Below are positions 16,981 to 29,850 of a stretch of 64,000 bases of DNA, piece after piece; the first letter of the stretch is position 1; each line of letters opens with the position of its first letter. A program made the translations under genes and the position numbers. Source of the stretch: Synechococcus sp. RS9909 (GTDB lineage Bacteria > Cyanobacteriota > Cyanobacteriia > PCC-6307 > Cyanobiaceae); NCBI RefSeq assembly GCF_014279595.1, contig NZ_CP047943.1, forward strand, positions 930,001-994,000, read 5' to 3'. The notes under the pieces were generated by a model, which saw nothing but the letters and a program-made list of their open reading frames with translations, searched no databases and was not told the DNA's origin.

Positions 16981-18144
16981 TTACTTGCCCATGCCCAGTT
17001 GCTGCGCTTTTTGATACACCTTGCCTTCGGTGAGCAAGGACGGGGCGACGACCACCTCCACCTGCTGCATGTCGCGGAGCGACTGGGCGCCGAGGGTACC
17101 CATCGAGGTTTTGAGGCAGCCGAGGAGGTTGTGGGTGCCGTCATCGAGTTTGGCGGGGCCGCGCAGAATCCGCTCCAGGCTGCCCGTGCTGCCCACGTTG
17201 ATCCGGGTGCCCCGCGGCAGCACAGGGCTGGGGGTGGCCATGCCCCAGTGAAAGCCCCGGCCAGGAGCCTCTTCTGCTCGGGCAATCGGCGATCCGATCA
17301 TCACCGCGTCGGCACCGCAGGCGATGCATTTGCAGATGTCACCACCGGTCACAATGCCGCCGTCGGCAATGATTGGCACGTAGCGGCCCGATTCCTGCTC
17401 ATAGTCCGCCCGAGCGGCAGCGCAGTCGGCGACTGCGGTGGCCTGGGGGATGCCCACCCCTAAAACGCCCCGCGAGGTGCAGGCCGCGCCGGGTCCGATG
17501 CCCACCATCACGCCGGCAGCGCCAGCACGCATCAGTTGCAAGGCCACGTCATAGGTGACGCAATTGCCGATCACCACCGGCACCCCCATGTCGCGACACA
17601 GGGCTTCCAGGTCGAGGGTGCCCTGCCCTTCCGGGCCGATGTGGTTGGTGGACACCACGGTGGCCTGCACGAAGAAGAGGTCGGCCCCGGCTTCGGCGAT
17701 CGCCTTGCCGAAGCGCAGAGCCGCGACGGGCGTGCCGCTCACGGCGGCAATGCCTCCTTTGGCCTTGATCGCTTCGATCCGCTGGCGAATCAGCTTCTCC
17801 TGCACCGGTTGGCTGTAGATCTCCTGCATCAAGGGCACGAAGGCGTCCTTGCCCACAGCGGCAATCCGATCGAGCACGCTGTTGGGATCCTCGTAGCGGG
17901 TCTGGACCCCTTCGAGATTCAGAACGCCGAGTGCACCCAGCTTGGAGAGGCGCACAGCCATGTCCACATCCACGACGCCGTCCATGGCGCTGGCGATGAT
18001 CGGGATCTCCCGTTCGATGCCCCCCAGGCTCCAGCGGGTGTCAGTGACCTCCGGATCGACGGTGCGACCGCCCGGAACCAGGGCGATTTCATCGATGCCA
18101 TAGGCCCGGCGAACAACCTTGGAGCGACCGAGCTGAATGTTCAC
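16981..18144 (-). CDS. guaB3: GuaB3-type IMP dehydrogenase-related protein
   Basis: The 387-residue protein is the short IMP dehydrogenase/GMP reductase-family member (GuaB3) of actinobacteria and cyanobacteria, lacking the CBS domain insertion of full-size enzymes. It has the TIM-barrel blocks [16 protein letters not shown], the catalytic loop cysteine in [15 protein letters not shown], and the phosphate-binding [13 protein letters not shown]. It should act on a purine nucleotide (IMP or GMP); the exact reaction cannot be read from sequence. It lies upstream of Yfr1 and trxA on the same strand. Confidence 0.92.
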   Translation of the reverse strand: MNIQLGRSKVVRRAYGIDEIALVPGGRTVDPEVTDTRWSLGGIEREIPIIASAMDGVVDVDMAVRLSKLGALGVLNLEGVQTRYEDPNSVLDRIAAVGKDAFVPLMQEIYSQPVQEKLIRQRIEAIKAKGGIAAVSGTPVAALRFGKAIAEAGADLFFVQATVVSTNHIGPEGQGTLDLEALCRDMGVPVVIGNCVTYDVALQLMRAGAAGVMVGIGPGAACTSRGVLGVGIPQATAVADCAAARADYEQESGRYVPIIADGGIVTGGDICKCIACGADAVMIGSPIARAEEAPGRGFHWGMATPSPVLPRGTRINVGSTGSLERILRGPAKLDDGTHNLLGCLKTSMGTLGAQSLRDMQQVEVVVAPSLLTEGKVYQKAQQLGMGK

Positions 18145-18214
18145 CGCGAGCCAATGAAGAATCGAGACAAACTACCAAGCGGCGCCCTGGTCACCTGGTG
18201 ATCGGCGCATCAGC

Positions 18215-18676
18215 TCATTTGGCTGGTTGGCCGCTGCCGCCACGGAAGGCCTGCCAGCGCTGGCTAAGCCCTGACACCACTTTGCGGCGCTCGTCGCTGC
18301 GGATCAGCCGGGTAACGCTGAACCAGGCCAGCCAGGAGACGCCAACCAATTCGAACAGGCGCGGCGCCAGGGGCACGCTGGCAATGGCCGCCAGCACGGC
18401 GCTGTAGATGCGCAGCACCAGAATCAGTCCCACCAGGCCTCCGGCGAGCAGCAACGGCTTGCGCAGGCGTTGCCATTGCTCACCCAGATTCTGGTCTTGC
18501 CACCAACCGCCGATCTTGGCGCTCAGTTGCTCCCATTCCCCGCCGGATTCTGACGCGTCGCCGTTGGCGGCCTGGGCCTTGGTCAGGGCAGGAATCGTGA
18601 CCTGGCTGGCGATCGCCGGGTCGAGTTCTGGTGCTGTGGTCTCGGCGGGGGTGCTGCTGGTGGGGTCGGTCGTCAT
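18215..18676 (-). CDS. CAAD-domain membrane protein
   Basis: The product (about 153 residues from ATG 18676) has an acidic, Thr/Ala-rich N-terminal tail, then an amphipathic segment (EWEQLSAKIGGWWQDQ) and two hydrophobic helices separated by a short turn (LLLAGGLVGLILVLRIYSAVLAAI, then LFELVGVSWLAWFSVTRLI). This is the CAAD domain, found alone or appended to cyanobacterial aminoacyl-tRNA synthetases and related to the plant CURT1 thylakoid-curvature proteins. It should sit in the thylakoid membrane and may shape or tether it. It is divergent from gyrA. Confidence 0.85.
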   Translation of the reverse strand: MTTDPTSSTPAETTAPELDPAIASQVTIPALTKAQAANGDASESGGEWEQLSAKIGGWWQDQNLGEQWQRLRKPLLLAGGLVGLILVLRIYSAVLAAIASVPLAPRLFELVGVSWLAWFSVTRLIRSDERRKVVSGLSQRWQAFRGGSGQPAK

Positions 18677-18773
18677 GGCAGGCCGCACGGATCAGGGGAA
18701 GGAGCATAGGGGGAGTGGCCCCTGCGGGTCTGTGCCGGTCGCGATAAAGTAAACAGCGGCAATCAGGTCTTTT

Positions 18774-21449
<2,676 letters not shown>

Positions 21450-21466
21450 ACCCCAGTCCCCTCCCC

Positions 21467-22600
21467 ATGGCCGACTTCTGGATCGCCAACACCATCCGCG
21501 ATCTGATTCAGGGCGATGTGAACGAGCACCTGCCCATGGAGCGCATTCCTCTCCAGGGTGATGTGTTGGGGCTGGGTACCACCACCAGCATCGACAACGG
21601 GGAGCTCATCTTCCTGCAGGATGCCGATGGCCTGGCCACCACGATCTGGAAATGCCAGGCCAGCGATGGCGGGATCCGCTCCCTGCGGGCAGGGGATGGC
21701 AGCAGTCACTTCCCCTACGTGTGCTTCAGCGGTGATGCCACCGCGGCGCGAACCCCTGTGGATTTGGCCAGTTTCGGCGAGGTGCGGGGCCGGCCACTGC
21801 AGGAGCTCGTGGCCGAGGCGATTGCCCAGCTGCGCCAGCAGGGGCGCCTTGTGGAGGCACCGATCTATGGCCTGCGCCTGGTGGCTCAGTGGGAGTCGCT
21901 GGTGATCACCGTGGCCTCCAAGCTGTGCATGGGGCAGCAGCGGCGCAACACCGCCGTGGCCAGCAGTGCGGCCAGCGACGGCACCGCATCGCGCAGCATC
22001 TATCAACTGCTTCAGCACTACCGGTTGGCGCCGGAGGATCCCGGGAATCCCAGCGATCCGATCCGGTTTCTGGGCCGCTCTCTGGAGTGGGATTGCTGTG
22101 GCTTCTTCGATTCCGATCCGGCCCAGGGCCGTGTCACCATCCCCGATCCTCACGCCCATCTGCATCTGCATGGCTGTAGCACCGATCTGCGCTACGGCGG
22201 TCACCTGCACCACGAACATCCCGACACGCGGCTGACATCCCTCCAGCGGCTGGTGCTCTATCCCCTGCAGCAACTGCACCGGCTGGTCAGCGATCTGGCC
22301 ATTGAGACCCTGCAATTCCGCGATGGCAGCGCCCACTTCACCGTGGTCAATCGCGGGGCCATGGATGTCAGCGATGTGGGGGTCGCCGTGGTGGTCAACG
22401 ACCGCTACAGCGGTCATCGCTACCTACGGCTCCCTTGGCTGGCGGCCGGTGCCAGCGAAACCTTTGTCGTGCCTTTGCAGCTCCCGGCGGGGCCGCACCG
22501 CCTTGAGGTGATTGCCGATCCCGAGGGTCACATCCTCGAGGACGCGGCTCTCCAGCTCAACAATCGCGCCACCCTCGAGATTCAGTTGCCAGATGTCTGA
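21467..22600 (+). CDS. Acetolactate-decarboxylase-like protein with C-terminal CARDB-like domain
   Basis: The first roughly 255 of 377 residues align by eye with alpha-acetolactate decarboxylase: GDVLGLGTTTSIDNGELIFLQDADG (family: GLGTF..LDGE.I..DG), APIYGLRL (the IR strand), and a histidine-rich strand. In that strand H233-x-H235-x10-H246 has exactly the spacing of the three zinc-binding histidines of the family. Glu46 and Arg137 match the positions of catalytic Glu and Arg. The last 110 residues read like a CARDB-type Ig fold (LQFRDGSAHFTVVNRGAMDVSDVGVAVVVND). There is no signal peptide. A stretch of about 60 residues before the zinc strand is longer than in the enzyme. Its stop overlaps the crtL start by eight bases. 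Activity is unproven. Confidence 0.7.
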   Translation: MADFWIANTIRDLIQGDVNEHLPMERIPLQGDVLGLGTTTSIDNGELIFLQDADGLATTIWKCQASDGGIRSLRAGDGSSHFPYVCFSGDATAARTPVDLASFGEVRGRPLQELVAEAIAQLRQQGRLVEAPIYGLRLVAQWESLVITVASKLCMGQQRRNTAVASSAASDGTASRSIYQLLQHYRLAPEDPGNPSDPIRFLGRSLEWDCCGFFDSDPAQGRVTIPDPHAHLHLHGCSTDLRYGGHLHHEHPDTRLTSLQRLVLYPLQQLHRLVSDLAIETLQFRDGSAHFTVVNRGAMDVSDVGVAVVVNDRYSGHRYLRLPWLAAGASETFVVPLQLPAGPHRLEVIADPEGHILEDAALQLNNRATLEIQLPDV

Positions 22601-23888
22601 CGTGCTGGTTTCTGATGTGCTGGTGGTGGGTGGCGGTCCGGCGGCCCTGAGCATCGCGGCGGCCCTGGCCGCGGAGGGGCTGGTGGTGGCGTTGCTGGCC
22701 CCCCACGATCCACGGGCACCGTGGCCCAACACCTACGGCATCTGGGGCGACGAGGTGGATGCCCTTGGCCTGGCTCACCTGCTGGAGCACCGTTGGAGTC
22801 ACACGGTGAGCTACTTCGGCTCCGGCAGCAGCGATCCTGCTGATCCGGCCAACGCCCCTACCCGCCACGGCCGCGACTACGGCCTGTTCAACCGCGAGGC
22901 GCTGCAGGGCCACTGGCTCACGGCCTGTGAGCGTGGCGGCGTGCAGCTGCTCCAGGGCCAGGCCGAGCGCCTGGAGTTCGAGCCCGCACATGACGGTCGT
23001 GAGGATGGCGGTAGCGTGCTCCACACTGCCGATGGCCGCCAGCTGCGGGCCCGCCTGGTGGTGGATGCCACCGGTCACCAGCCGTTGCTGGTGCGGCGAC
23101 CCGATGAGGGGCCAGTGGCCGGTCAGGCCGCCTACGGGATCGTGGGGCGCTTTTCGGCGCCGCCGGTGGAGCCTGGCCAATTTGTGCTGATGGACTACCG
23201 CTCTGACCATCTCAGCGATGCGGAGCGCGCCGAGCCCCCCACCTTTCTCTATGCGATGGATCTGGGCGAGGGGCGCTTCTTCGTGGAGGAGACCTCCCTG
23301 GCCCTGGCGCCGCCGGTGCCCTACGACACCCTGCAGCAACGCCTGCAGCGGCGCCTGGCCCACCGCGGCGTCGCGGTGCTGGAGGTGGAGCACGAGGAGT
23401 TCTGCCTGTTTCCGATGAACCTGCCGTTGCCGGATCTGCAGCAGCCGGTGCTGGGCTTCGGCGGAGCGGCCTCGATGGTGCACCCCGCCTCGGGCTACAT
23501 GGTGGGCGCGTTGCTGCGACGCGGCCCCGATCTCGCTCAGGCGCTGGCGGCGGCGCTGGCGAATCCAGCCCTGGGGTCAGCGGCTTTGGCGCAGTGCGGC
23601 TGGCAGGCGCTCTGGCCTGCCGAACGGGTGTGGCGTCATCGCCTCTATCAATTTGGTCTGGGGCGGTTGATGGGCTTCCCTGAGGATTTGCTGCGCCGTC
23701 ACTTCGCCACCTTCTTTGCCTTGCCCACGGAGGATTGGTTTGGCTTCCTCACCAACACGCTGCCCTTGCACCGGCTGATGGCTGTGATGCTCAAACTGTT
23801 TGCCCTTGCGCCCTGGGAGCTGCGGCGCGGCCTGGTGCTGGGGGCCGGGAACGCTCAAGCTCCCCGCTTTCGCCAGTCAGCCGGTTGA
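22593..23888 (+). CDS. crtL: Lycopene beta-cyclase
   Basis: CrtL closes the ends of lycopene into beta rings, giving beta-carotene in the thylakoid or plasma membrane. The N-terminus has the FAD/NAD dinucleotide motif VLVVGGGPAALSIA, then WGDEVDALGL, and GGAASMVHPASGYMVGALL near residue 285, all typical of plant/cyanobacterial cyclases. The start at 22593 lies inside the end of the preceding gene (ATGTCTGA). The 3' end overlaps the convergent GH57 gene by 34 bases. Length about 431 residues. Confidence 0.95.
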   Translation: MSDVLVSDVLVVGGGPAALSIAAALAAEGLVVALLAPHDPRAPWPNTYGIWGDEVDALGLAHLLEHRWSHTVSYFGSGSSDPADPANAPTRHGRDYGLFNREALQGHWLTACERGGVQLLQGQAERLEFEPAHDGREDGGSVLHTADGRQLRARLVVDATGHQPLLVRRPDEGPVAGQAAYGIVGRFSAPPVEPGQFVLMDYRSDHLSDAERAEPPTFLYAMDLGEGRFFVEETSLALAPPVPYDTLQQRLQRRLAHRGVAVLEVEHEEFCLFPMNLPLPDLQQPVLGFGGAASMVHPASGYMVGALLRRGPDLAQALAAALANPALGSAALAQCGWQALWPAERVWRHRLYQFGLGRLMGFPEDLLRRHFATFFALPTEDWFGFLTNTLPLHRLMAVMLKLFALAPWELRRGLVLGAGNAQAPRFRQSAG

Positions 23889-25459
23889 ATCAGGGGGAAG
23901 AGGGCATCCTCCTCTTCCACGTGCTCCAGCCAGTGCTCCGGTAAGTCGTCGCGCCGATCGATGGCGGCCATCAGGCGCCAGAAGCGTTCGAGGTGGCGTT
24001 CGATCCTTTCTCTGGCGAGTTCGGTGGTGGTGCCGGCCCGCAGGATGAAGCTCCAGTCCGAAGACTGGGCCAGCAGCAGCTCCCGGCCCGCCTGGTGCAG
24101 CAAGCGCAGGTCTGCTTCGCTGGCCACGCCGCGGCTGCAACGCTCCACCATCGCCCGTCCGGCCCGGCTCCATTCCGGCACGATCCAGGCGTTGCTGTCG
24201 TTGAGCCAGTAGTCGTGGAAGCCCCCCTGGCCCCAGCTCGACGGGCAGGGTTCACAGAGCTGGAGCTGGGGTTGATCCGCCAGCACCCCGCGCAGGGTGG
24301 TGAAGCGCACCCCTTCCCTGGCCGCCTGGCGAAACAGCTCGGCAAGAAAACGGGGCCCTTCAAACCACCAGTGGCCGAAGAGCTCCGCATCGAAGGGCGC
24401 CACCAGCAGGGGCGGTATGGCCATGCCGGCCTGGAGGCGCTCCAGCTGGGTTCGGCGACCCTGCAGGTAATCGCGAGCGTGCACCTGGCAGCGTTGGTTC
24501 GCGGCCTCCGGCTCGTAGGGCAGTTTCTGATCGAGGGGGGCGTTGAGGTCGCTGACGCGGTGGAGTTTGAGGCCGAGGGGGCGCTGGCCGGGCAACCCGA
24601 GGCTGGTCAGGTCGTCCTGGGGGAGATCCCAGCCGAGATCGCGATGGAATTCGCGGTAGGTGGGATCGCCCGGATAGCCGTCCCGGGCCGACCACACCGG
24701 CAGGGTGGCGTCGCTGTCGCGCCCGAAGAAGGCCACACCCTGGCGGCTCACGATCGGGGCGTAGACCCCGTAGCGCGGACGCGGCGTGGCATGGAGCAGG
24801 CCATGGCCATCGAGCACGGCGTAGCGCAGCCCGGCATCGCGCAACCAGTGATCCAGGCCTTCGTAGTAGGCGCATTCCGGCAGCCAGATGCCCAGGGGGC
24901 GTTCCCCGATCAGGCGGTGGTGTTCGCGCACTGCCGTGCGCAGCTGGGCCCGCACGGCTTCCGGGTGTTCGCGCAGCAGCGGCAGGTAGCCGTGGGTGGC
25001 CCCGCAGGTGAGCAGATCGAGCACGCCTTGCCGTTGCAGGGCGGCGAAGCGGCGGATCAGATCGCCGTCGCAGGCGGTCCAGCTGTCGAGATGGCGTTGG
25101 AAGCCGGCGGCCAGGTGCTCAGCGGCTTCGCTCTGGTCGACCGGCGCTTTCTCGAGCAACTGCAGGCGGATGGCGATCCAGCCCGGGAAACGCTGGCGCA
25201 GGGTGGAATCGGCCAGCAGCGAGAGCAGGGTGGGCGAGAGCCCCATGGTGAGTCGGGGCTGCTGATCCGCTGCGGTAGCAGTCTGTTCGAGCACCTCCAG
25301 CAGGGGCAGATAGCACTCGATCAGGGCCTGAAAGAACCAGTCCTCCTCCAGGGAGTCGGGCTCCGAGGCGCGCACGTAGGGCAAGTGGGCGTGGAGAACG
25401 AGGGCCAGGGCTCCTTCGGCCACGATCCATCCATGCCGGGGCCTTGAATCTACCGGCAC
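23855..25459 (-). CDS. Glycoside hydrolase family 57 protein, probable 1,4-alpha-glucan branching enzyme
   Basis: The 534-residue protein has the GH57 hallmarks: an N-terminal LVLHAHLPYVR, GATHGYLPLL, the nucleophile Glu195 in IWLPECAYY, and a C-terminal helical domain. The LPEC motif and the C-terminal domain point to the group that includes GH57 branching enzymes, which introduce alpha-1,6 branches in glycogen; an amylase-type activity is the alternative. It acts in the cytosol. It converges with crtL (34 bases overlap) and is divergent from leuA. Confidence 0.9.
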   Translation of the reverse strand: MPVDSRPRHGWIVAEGALALVLHAHLPYVRASEPDSLEEDWFFQALIECYLPLLEVLEQTATAADQQPRLTMGLSPTLLSLLADSTLRQRFPGWIAIRLQLLEKAPVDQSEAAEHLAAGFQRHLDSWTACDGDLIRRFAALQRQGVLDLLTCGATHGYLPLLREHPEAVRAQLRTAVREHHRLIGERPLGIWLPECAYYEGLDHWLRDAGLRYAVLDGHGLLHATPRPRYGVYAPIVSRQGVAFFGRDSDATLPVWSARDGYPGDPTYREFHRDLGWDLPQDDLTSLGLPGQRPLGLKLHRVSDLNAPLDQKLPYEPEAANQRCQVHARDYLQGRRTQLERLQAGMAIPPLLVAPFDAELFGHWWFEGPRFLAELFRQAAREGVRFTTLRGVLADQPQLQLCEPCPSSWGQGGFHDYWLNDSNAWIVPEWSRAGRAMVERCSRGVASEADLRLLHQAGRELLLAQSSDWSFILRAGTTTELARERIERHLERFWRLMAAIDRRDDLPEHWLEHVEEEDALFPLIQPADWRKRGA

Positions 25460-25533
25460 CTCCCGCTCGGGCTGGTCACCTAGGATGGGCTAACTCATAG
25501 TCATTCCGACTAACCACCGTCGAGGCTGCTGCC

Positions 25534-27156
<1,623 letters not shown>

Positions 27157-27161
27157 CCACC

Positions 27162-27998
27162 ATGACCACCCGCGTGCGCTCCCGTTTCGCTCCGGTGCTG
27201 CAGCTGCTCGTGCTGATTCTGTTGGCGCTTGTGGTGCTGGTGCCCCTGCTCTGGTTGGTGAGCACTTCGCTCAAAGGTCCTTCAGAAGACATCTTCACCA
27301 GCCCACCGGCGCTCTTGCCTGCAGCACCGAGCCTTGAGGCCTACGGCCGCCTCTTCCGGGATAACCCCCTGGGGCTTTATCTGATCAACAGCACGATCGT
27401 CAGCGTGCTGGCGGTGGTGGCCAATTTGCTGTTCTGCTCCCTGGCCGCCTATCCACTGGCACGCATGCGCTTTGCAGGTCGTGGCTTGGTGTTGGCTCTG
27501 GTGGTGGCCACGATCCTGATTCCGTTTCAGGTGGTGATGATTCCGCTTTATCTGCTGATGGTGCAGCTCGGCCTGCGCAACACCCTGCTGGCCCTGGTGA
27601 TTCCCCAGGCCGCCACCGCCTTCGGTCTCTACCTGTTGCGTCAGAGTTTTCTCGCCGTGCCGGTGGAGTTGGAGGAGGCGGCTCGCATCGATGGCTGCAG
27701 CAAGCTCGGCGAGTGGTGGAACGTGATGATCCCAGCGGCCCGGGCTGATCTGATCACCCTGGCGATGTTTGTGTTCATCGGCACCTGGAGTGATTTCCTC
27801 TGGCCTCTGGTGATCCTCGATGACCCCCAGCTCTACACCCTGCCCCTCGGACTGCAGCAGCTGGCGAGCAGTTTTTCGCTCGACTGGCGCATCGTCGCCG
27901 CTGGATCGGTGGTGTCGATTCTGCCGGTGCTCGTGCTGTTTGTGTTGCTGCAGCGCTACATCCTTCCCAGTGCCAGCAGCGATGCGGTGAAGGGTTAA
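27162..27998 (+). CDS. ABC transporter permease, MalG/sugar type (orphan)
   Basis: This 278-residue inner-membrane protein is the MalG-type subunit of a carbohydrate or glucosylglycerol ABC importer. Six hydrophobic segments surround the cytoplasmic EAA loop (VELEEAARIDGCSKLGEWWNVMIPAA). There is no partner permease, binding protein or ATPase gene next to it; leuA precedes it by six bases. It may belong to a system whose other genes are elsewhere (for instance a Ggt-like osmolyte importer), which is inference. The stop overlaps the convergent gene by four bases. Confidence 0.9.
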   Translation: MTTRVRSRFAPVLQLLVLILLALVVLVPLLWLVSTSLKGPSEDIFTSPPALLPAAPSLEAYGRLFRDNPLGLYLINSTIVSVLAVVANLLFCSLAAYPLARMRFAGRGLVLALVVATILIPFQVVMIPLYLLMVQLGLRNTLLALVIPQAATAFGLYLLRQSFLAVPVELEEAARIDGCSKLGEWWNVMIPAARADLITLAMFVFIGTWSDFLWPLVILDDPQLYTLPLGLQQLASSFSLDWRIVAAGSVVSILPVLVLFVLLQRYILPSASSDAVKG

Positions 27999-28369
27999 TC
28001 CTGGCTTGGCGGTTCATGGCCAGCCGGGGGTTGCGGTGGCAGCAGGAACGGCTGGCGCTCGAGCTCGGCCTGGCGTTTCGCTGTTTGCCGTTCCCGTTCT
28101 CGGGCTGCCGCCTGCTCTTTTTCAAGGGCTTGCAGCAGATCGCTGAACTGCGTGTCCAGCGCCTGTTGCCGTTGCCTCAGGGTGCCCATCTGCTCCTCCA
28201 ACAGCTGACGGTTGTTCACCTGTTCCCGCTGCTCGATCGACTCGACCTGTTCCCGCAGGCGGCGCATGGCGCTGGTCTGCTGCCCCAGCGCTTGCCAGAG
28301 CACCACAAACAAGACCGTCAGCAGGGCGGTGAGGGCGACGGGGAGCAGACTCCAGCGAGATCCAGGCAT
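27995..28369 (-). CDS. Hypothetical protein with one membrane helix and a long coiled coil
   Basis: The 124-residue product has an N-terminal transmembrane helix (about residues 8-28: LLPVALTALLTVLFVVLWQAL), then a long heptad-rich region (roughly residues 33-98) dominated by Gln, Glu and Arg, and a Pro-rich tail. No family is recognised. The helix-plus-coiled-coil plan suggests a membrane tether or spacer. The helix could place the coiled coil on either side of the membrane. Its 3' end overlaps the permease gene by four bases. Confidence 0.7.
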   Translation of the reverse strand: MPGSRWSLLPVALTALLTVLFVVLWQALGQQTSAMRRLREQVESIEQREQVNNRQLLEEQMGTLRQRQQALDTQFSDLLQALEKEQAAARERERQTAKRQAELERQPFLLPPQPPAGHEPPSQD

Positions 28370-28385
28370 GTCAGCGGAGCCTGCT

Positions 28386-28865
28386 TCAGTTGCAGCCCTG
28401 TACGGAGATGCGGTAGCTGAAACCGGTGGAATTGGGATCGCTGCCGGTGCCGATCTTGAAGTTGATCTGGCTCACGGTCTTGCCCTGGGGAGCGGTGAAG
28501 GGGCCGAACATGCGCCCTTTGCCGATCGGCGGCGTCATCGATTCCTGCACAATGCGCAGGTTGCTGCCGTCGGTGAATTTGAGAAAGGCCTCCACCGGAT
28601 AGGTGCCACTGGCGGTGGAGTCAGCGGTGAAGAAGAGCTTGTAGCTGCGGTAGGGGCCGTTCACCGCGAAGTCGGTGTTCCAGTTGGTGCGACCGATCAG
28701 CTTCGGCTTGCCCACCCGTTTGGTCACGATGTTGCTGTTGCCGTTCCCCCCCACCGGCGGCAGGAAGGTGCAAGCTGCCTCCGCGGCGTCGGCATGGCCG
28801 ACAACGACGGCCAGGGCCATCGCTGCCCCGAAACCGCTGCTCTGAACGCGCGTGCTGCGGATCAT
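28386..28865 (-). CDS. Exported beta-rich hypothetical protein with two flanking cysteines
   Basis: From ATG 28865 the product has a signal peptide (MIRSTRVQSSGFGAAMALAVVVGHADAAEA, cleavage near AEA). The mature part, of about 130 residues, is rich in beta strands, Gly, Ser and Thr. It opens with ACTFLPP and ends with SVQGCN, so two cysteines near the ends of the mature chain may form a disulfide. In-frame ATGs at 28898 and 28919 are alternatives. No family is recognised; a surface or periplasmic domain is likely. Codon use is normal for the window. Confidence 0.65.
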   Translation of the reverse strand: MIRSTRVQSSGFGAAMALAVVVGHADAAEAACTFLPPVGGNGNSNIVTKRVGKPKLIGRTNWNTDFAVNGPYRSYKLFFTADSTASGTYPVEAFLKFTDGSNLRIVQESMTPPIGKGRMFGPFTAPQGKTVSQINFKIGTGSDPNSTGFSYRISVQGCN

Positions 28866-28952
28866 CGCTCCATTCACCAACTGCTTGCTCTCTAGCATTG
28901 CGCCGTTGGGATGGCCCATGCCCTAGACCTTGGACGTGGGTGAGGACAAACC

Positions 28953-29198
28953 ATGGCCTTGGCGGATCTGGATCGGTTGCTCGAGCTGCGCGGCCAAGAC
29001 CCGGAATTGGCGCAGACCATGGCCGAACCTTTGGCGATGGACCAGTTGATCGCCCTGGCGGCGGCCAGGGGCCTGGCGGTGACGGAGGCGGATGTGCTCG
29101 CGGCTCAGGAGCGCGCCGATGCGGCCATGGCGCCGCAACAGTTGCAGGAACGGGTCGCGCAGGAGGCCCGGCGCTTACGCCATTTCATCCAGGGGTGA
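28953..29198 (+). CDS. Nif11-domain small protein
   Basis: The 81-residue protein matches the Nif11 domain: an N-terminal helix with an LEL-RGQDPELAQ block, then MDQLIALAAARGLAVTEADVLAAQ, which is the domain's characteristic GFxVTxEDL-like helix. In many picocyanobacteria this domain serves as the leader of lanthipeptide-type precursors, but here the chain ends in a basic helix (RRLRHFIQG) without a GG/GA cleavage site or a Cys/Ser/Thr-rich core. It is therefore more likely a free-standing Nif11 protein. The start follows the divergent exported protein gene by about 85 bases. Confidence 0.8.
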   Translation: MALADLDRLLELRGQDPELAQTMAEPLAMDQLIALAAARGLAVTEADVLAAQERADAAMAPQQLQERVAQEARRLRHFIQG

Positions 29199-29324
29199 CC
29201 GTTGGGCCTCGCGCCAGGGCGCTTGATCCTTGGGGTGGCCTTGATGACGTGAGACGGTGTCGCTCGACACGGCAGCCTGATGCCCGTCACGCCGAATCTT
29301 GGTCGAGATTGCCAAGGCTGAGAC
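29199..29324. other. Intergenic stretch before the 54-codon gene
   Basis: This stretch contains a short hairpin (GTGTCG-CT-CGACAC, about 29250-29270) and no convincing frame of its own on either strand. The next 165 bases hold a 54-codon gene, so the apparently empty gap between the Nif11 gene and the ferredoxin gene is only partly empty. Confidence 0.5.
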
Positions 29325-29489
29325 GTGACGTTCTGGAAAGACTGGGCTCCTGCGGAGCAGGCAGTGCTGGCAACCGTTGAATGGTTCCGTGAAGACGATA
29401 ACTTCACCCCGATCTGCCACCGCGATCCCGCCGATCCTGTCGATCAGGACTCGTTTCTCTCTTGGGATGACCTGATCGGTCAGAGGTGA
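29325..29489 (+). CDS. 54-residue hypothetical protein (short gene)
   Basis: A GTG at 29325 opens a frame of 54 codons ending in TGA at 29487-29489. The product begins MTFWKDWAPAEQAVLATVEW and continues with an acidic FREDDNF segment, DPADPVDQD and a WDDLIGQR end. It is acidic, with four tryptophans and two helical stretches, and reads like a folded small protein rather than a shadow. A stop lies immediately upstream in frame, so GTG is the first possible start. It sits between the Nif11 and ferredoxin genes on the same strand. No family is recognised; the domain is too short to assign. Confidence 0.55.
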   Translation: MTFWKDWAPAEQAVLATVEWFREDDNFTPICHRDPADPVDQDSFLSWDDLIGQR

Positions 29490-29566
29490 GCCTGTCAGCA
29501 CTCGCTGACCGATGGACACCGCCTCGCCGCCGCTCCCTAGGACTACGTTGACCTCTCCGGTTCGTC

Positions 29567-29848
29567 ATGGCTTCGTTCACCATCTCCATCGACGGTGGCT
29601 CCAGCTTCAGTTGCGCCGATGACCAATACATCCTTGATGCAGCTGAAGAGCAGGGCATCGATCTCCCTTATTCCTGCCGAGCCGGCGCCTGCAGCACCTG
29701 TGCCGGCAAAATTCTCAGCGGCAGTGTGGATCAATCCGATCAGAGCTTTCTGGATGATGACCAGATCGCCAAGGGATATGCCCTCCTCTGTGTGAGCTAT
29801 CCCCTGAGCGACTGCAGTGTCAAAACCGACGTCGAGGACGAGCTCTGA
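29567..29848 (+). CDS. Plant-type [2Fe-2S] ferredoxin
   Basis: The 93-residue protein is a plant-type ferredoxin, a soluble one-electron carrier. The cluster ligands are Cys37, Cys42, Cys45 and Cys75 in [12 protein letters not shown] and LLCVSYP. Its acidic C-terminus (DVEDEL) is typical. The N-terminal strands ([16 protein letters not shown]) are slightly unlike the main photosynthetic PetF, and [11 protein letters not shown] differs from the usual CVAYPTSD, so it may be a minor ferredoxin rather than the photosystem I partner. It is surrounded by small unknown genes. Confidence 0.93.
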   Translation: MASFTISIDGGSSFSCADDQYILDAAEEQGIDLPYSCRAGACSTCAGKILSGSVDQSDQSFLDDDQIAKGYALLCVSYPLSDCSVKTDVEDEL

Positions 29849-29850
29849 TC

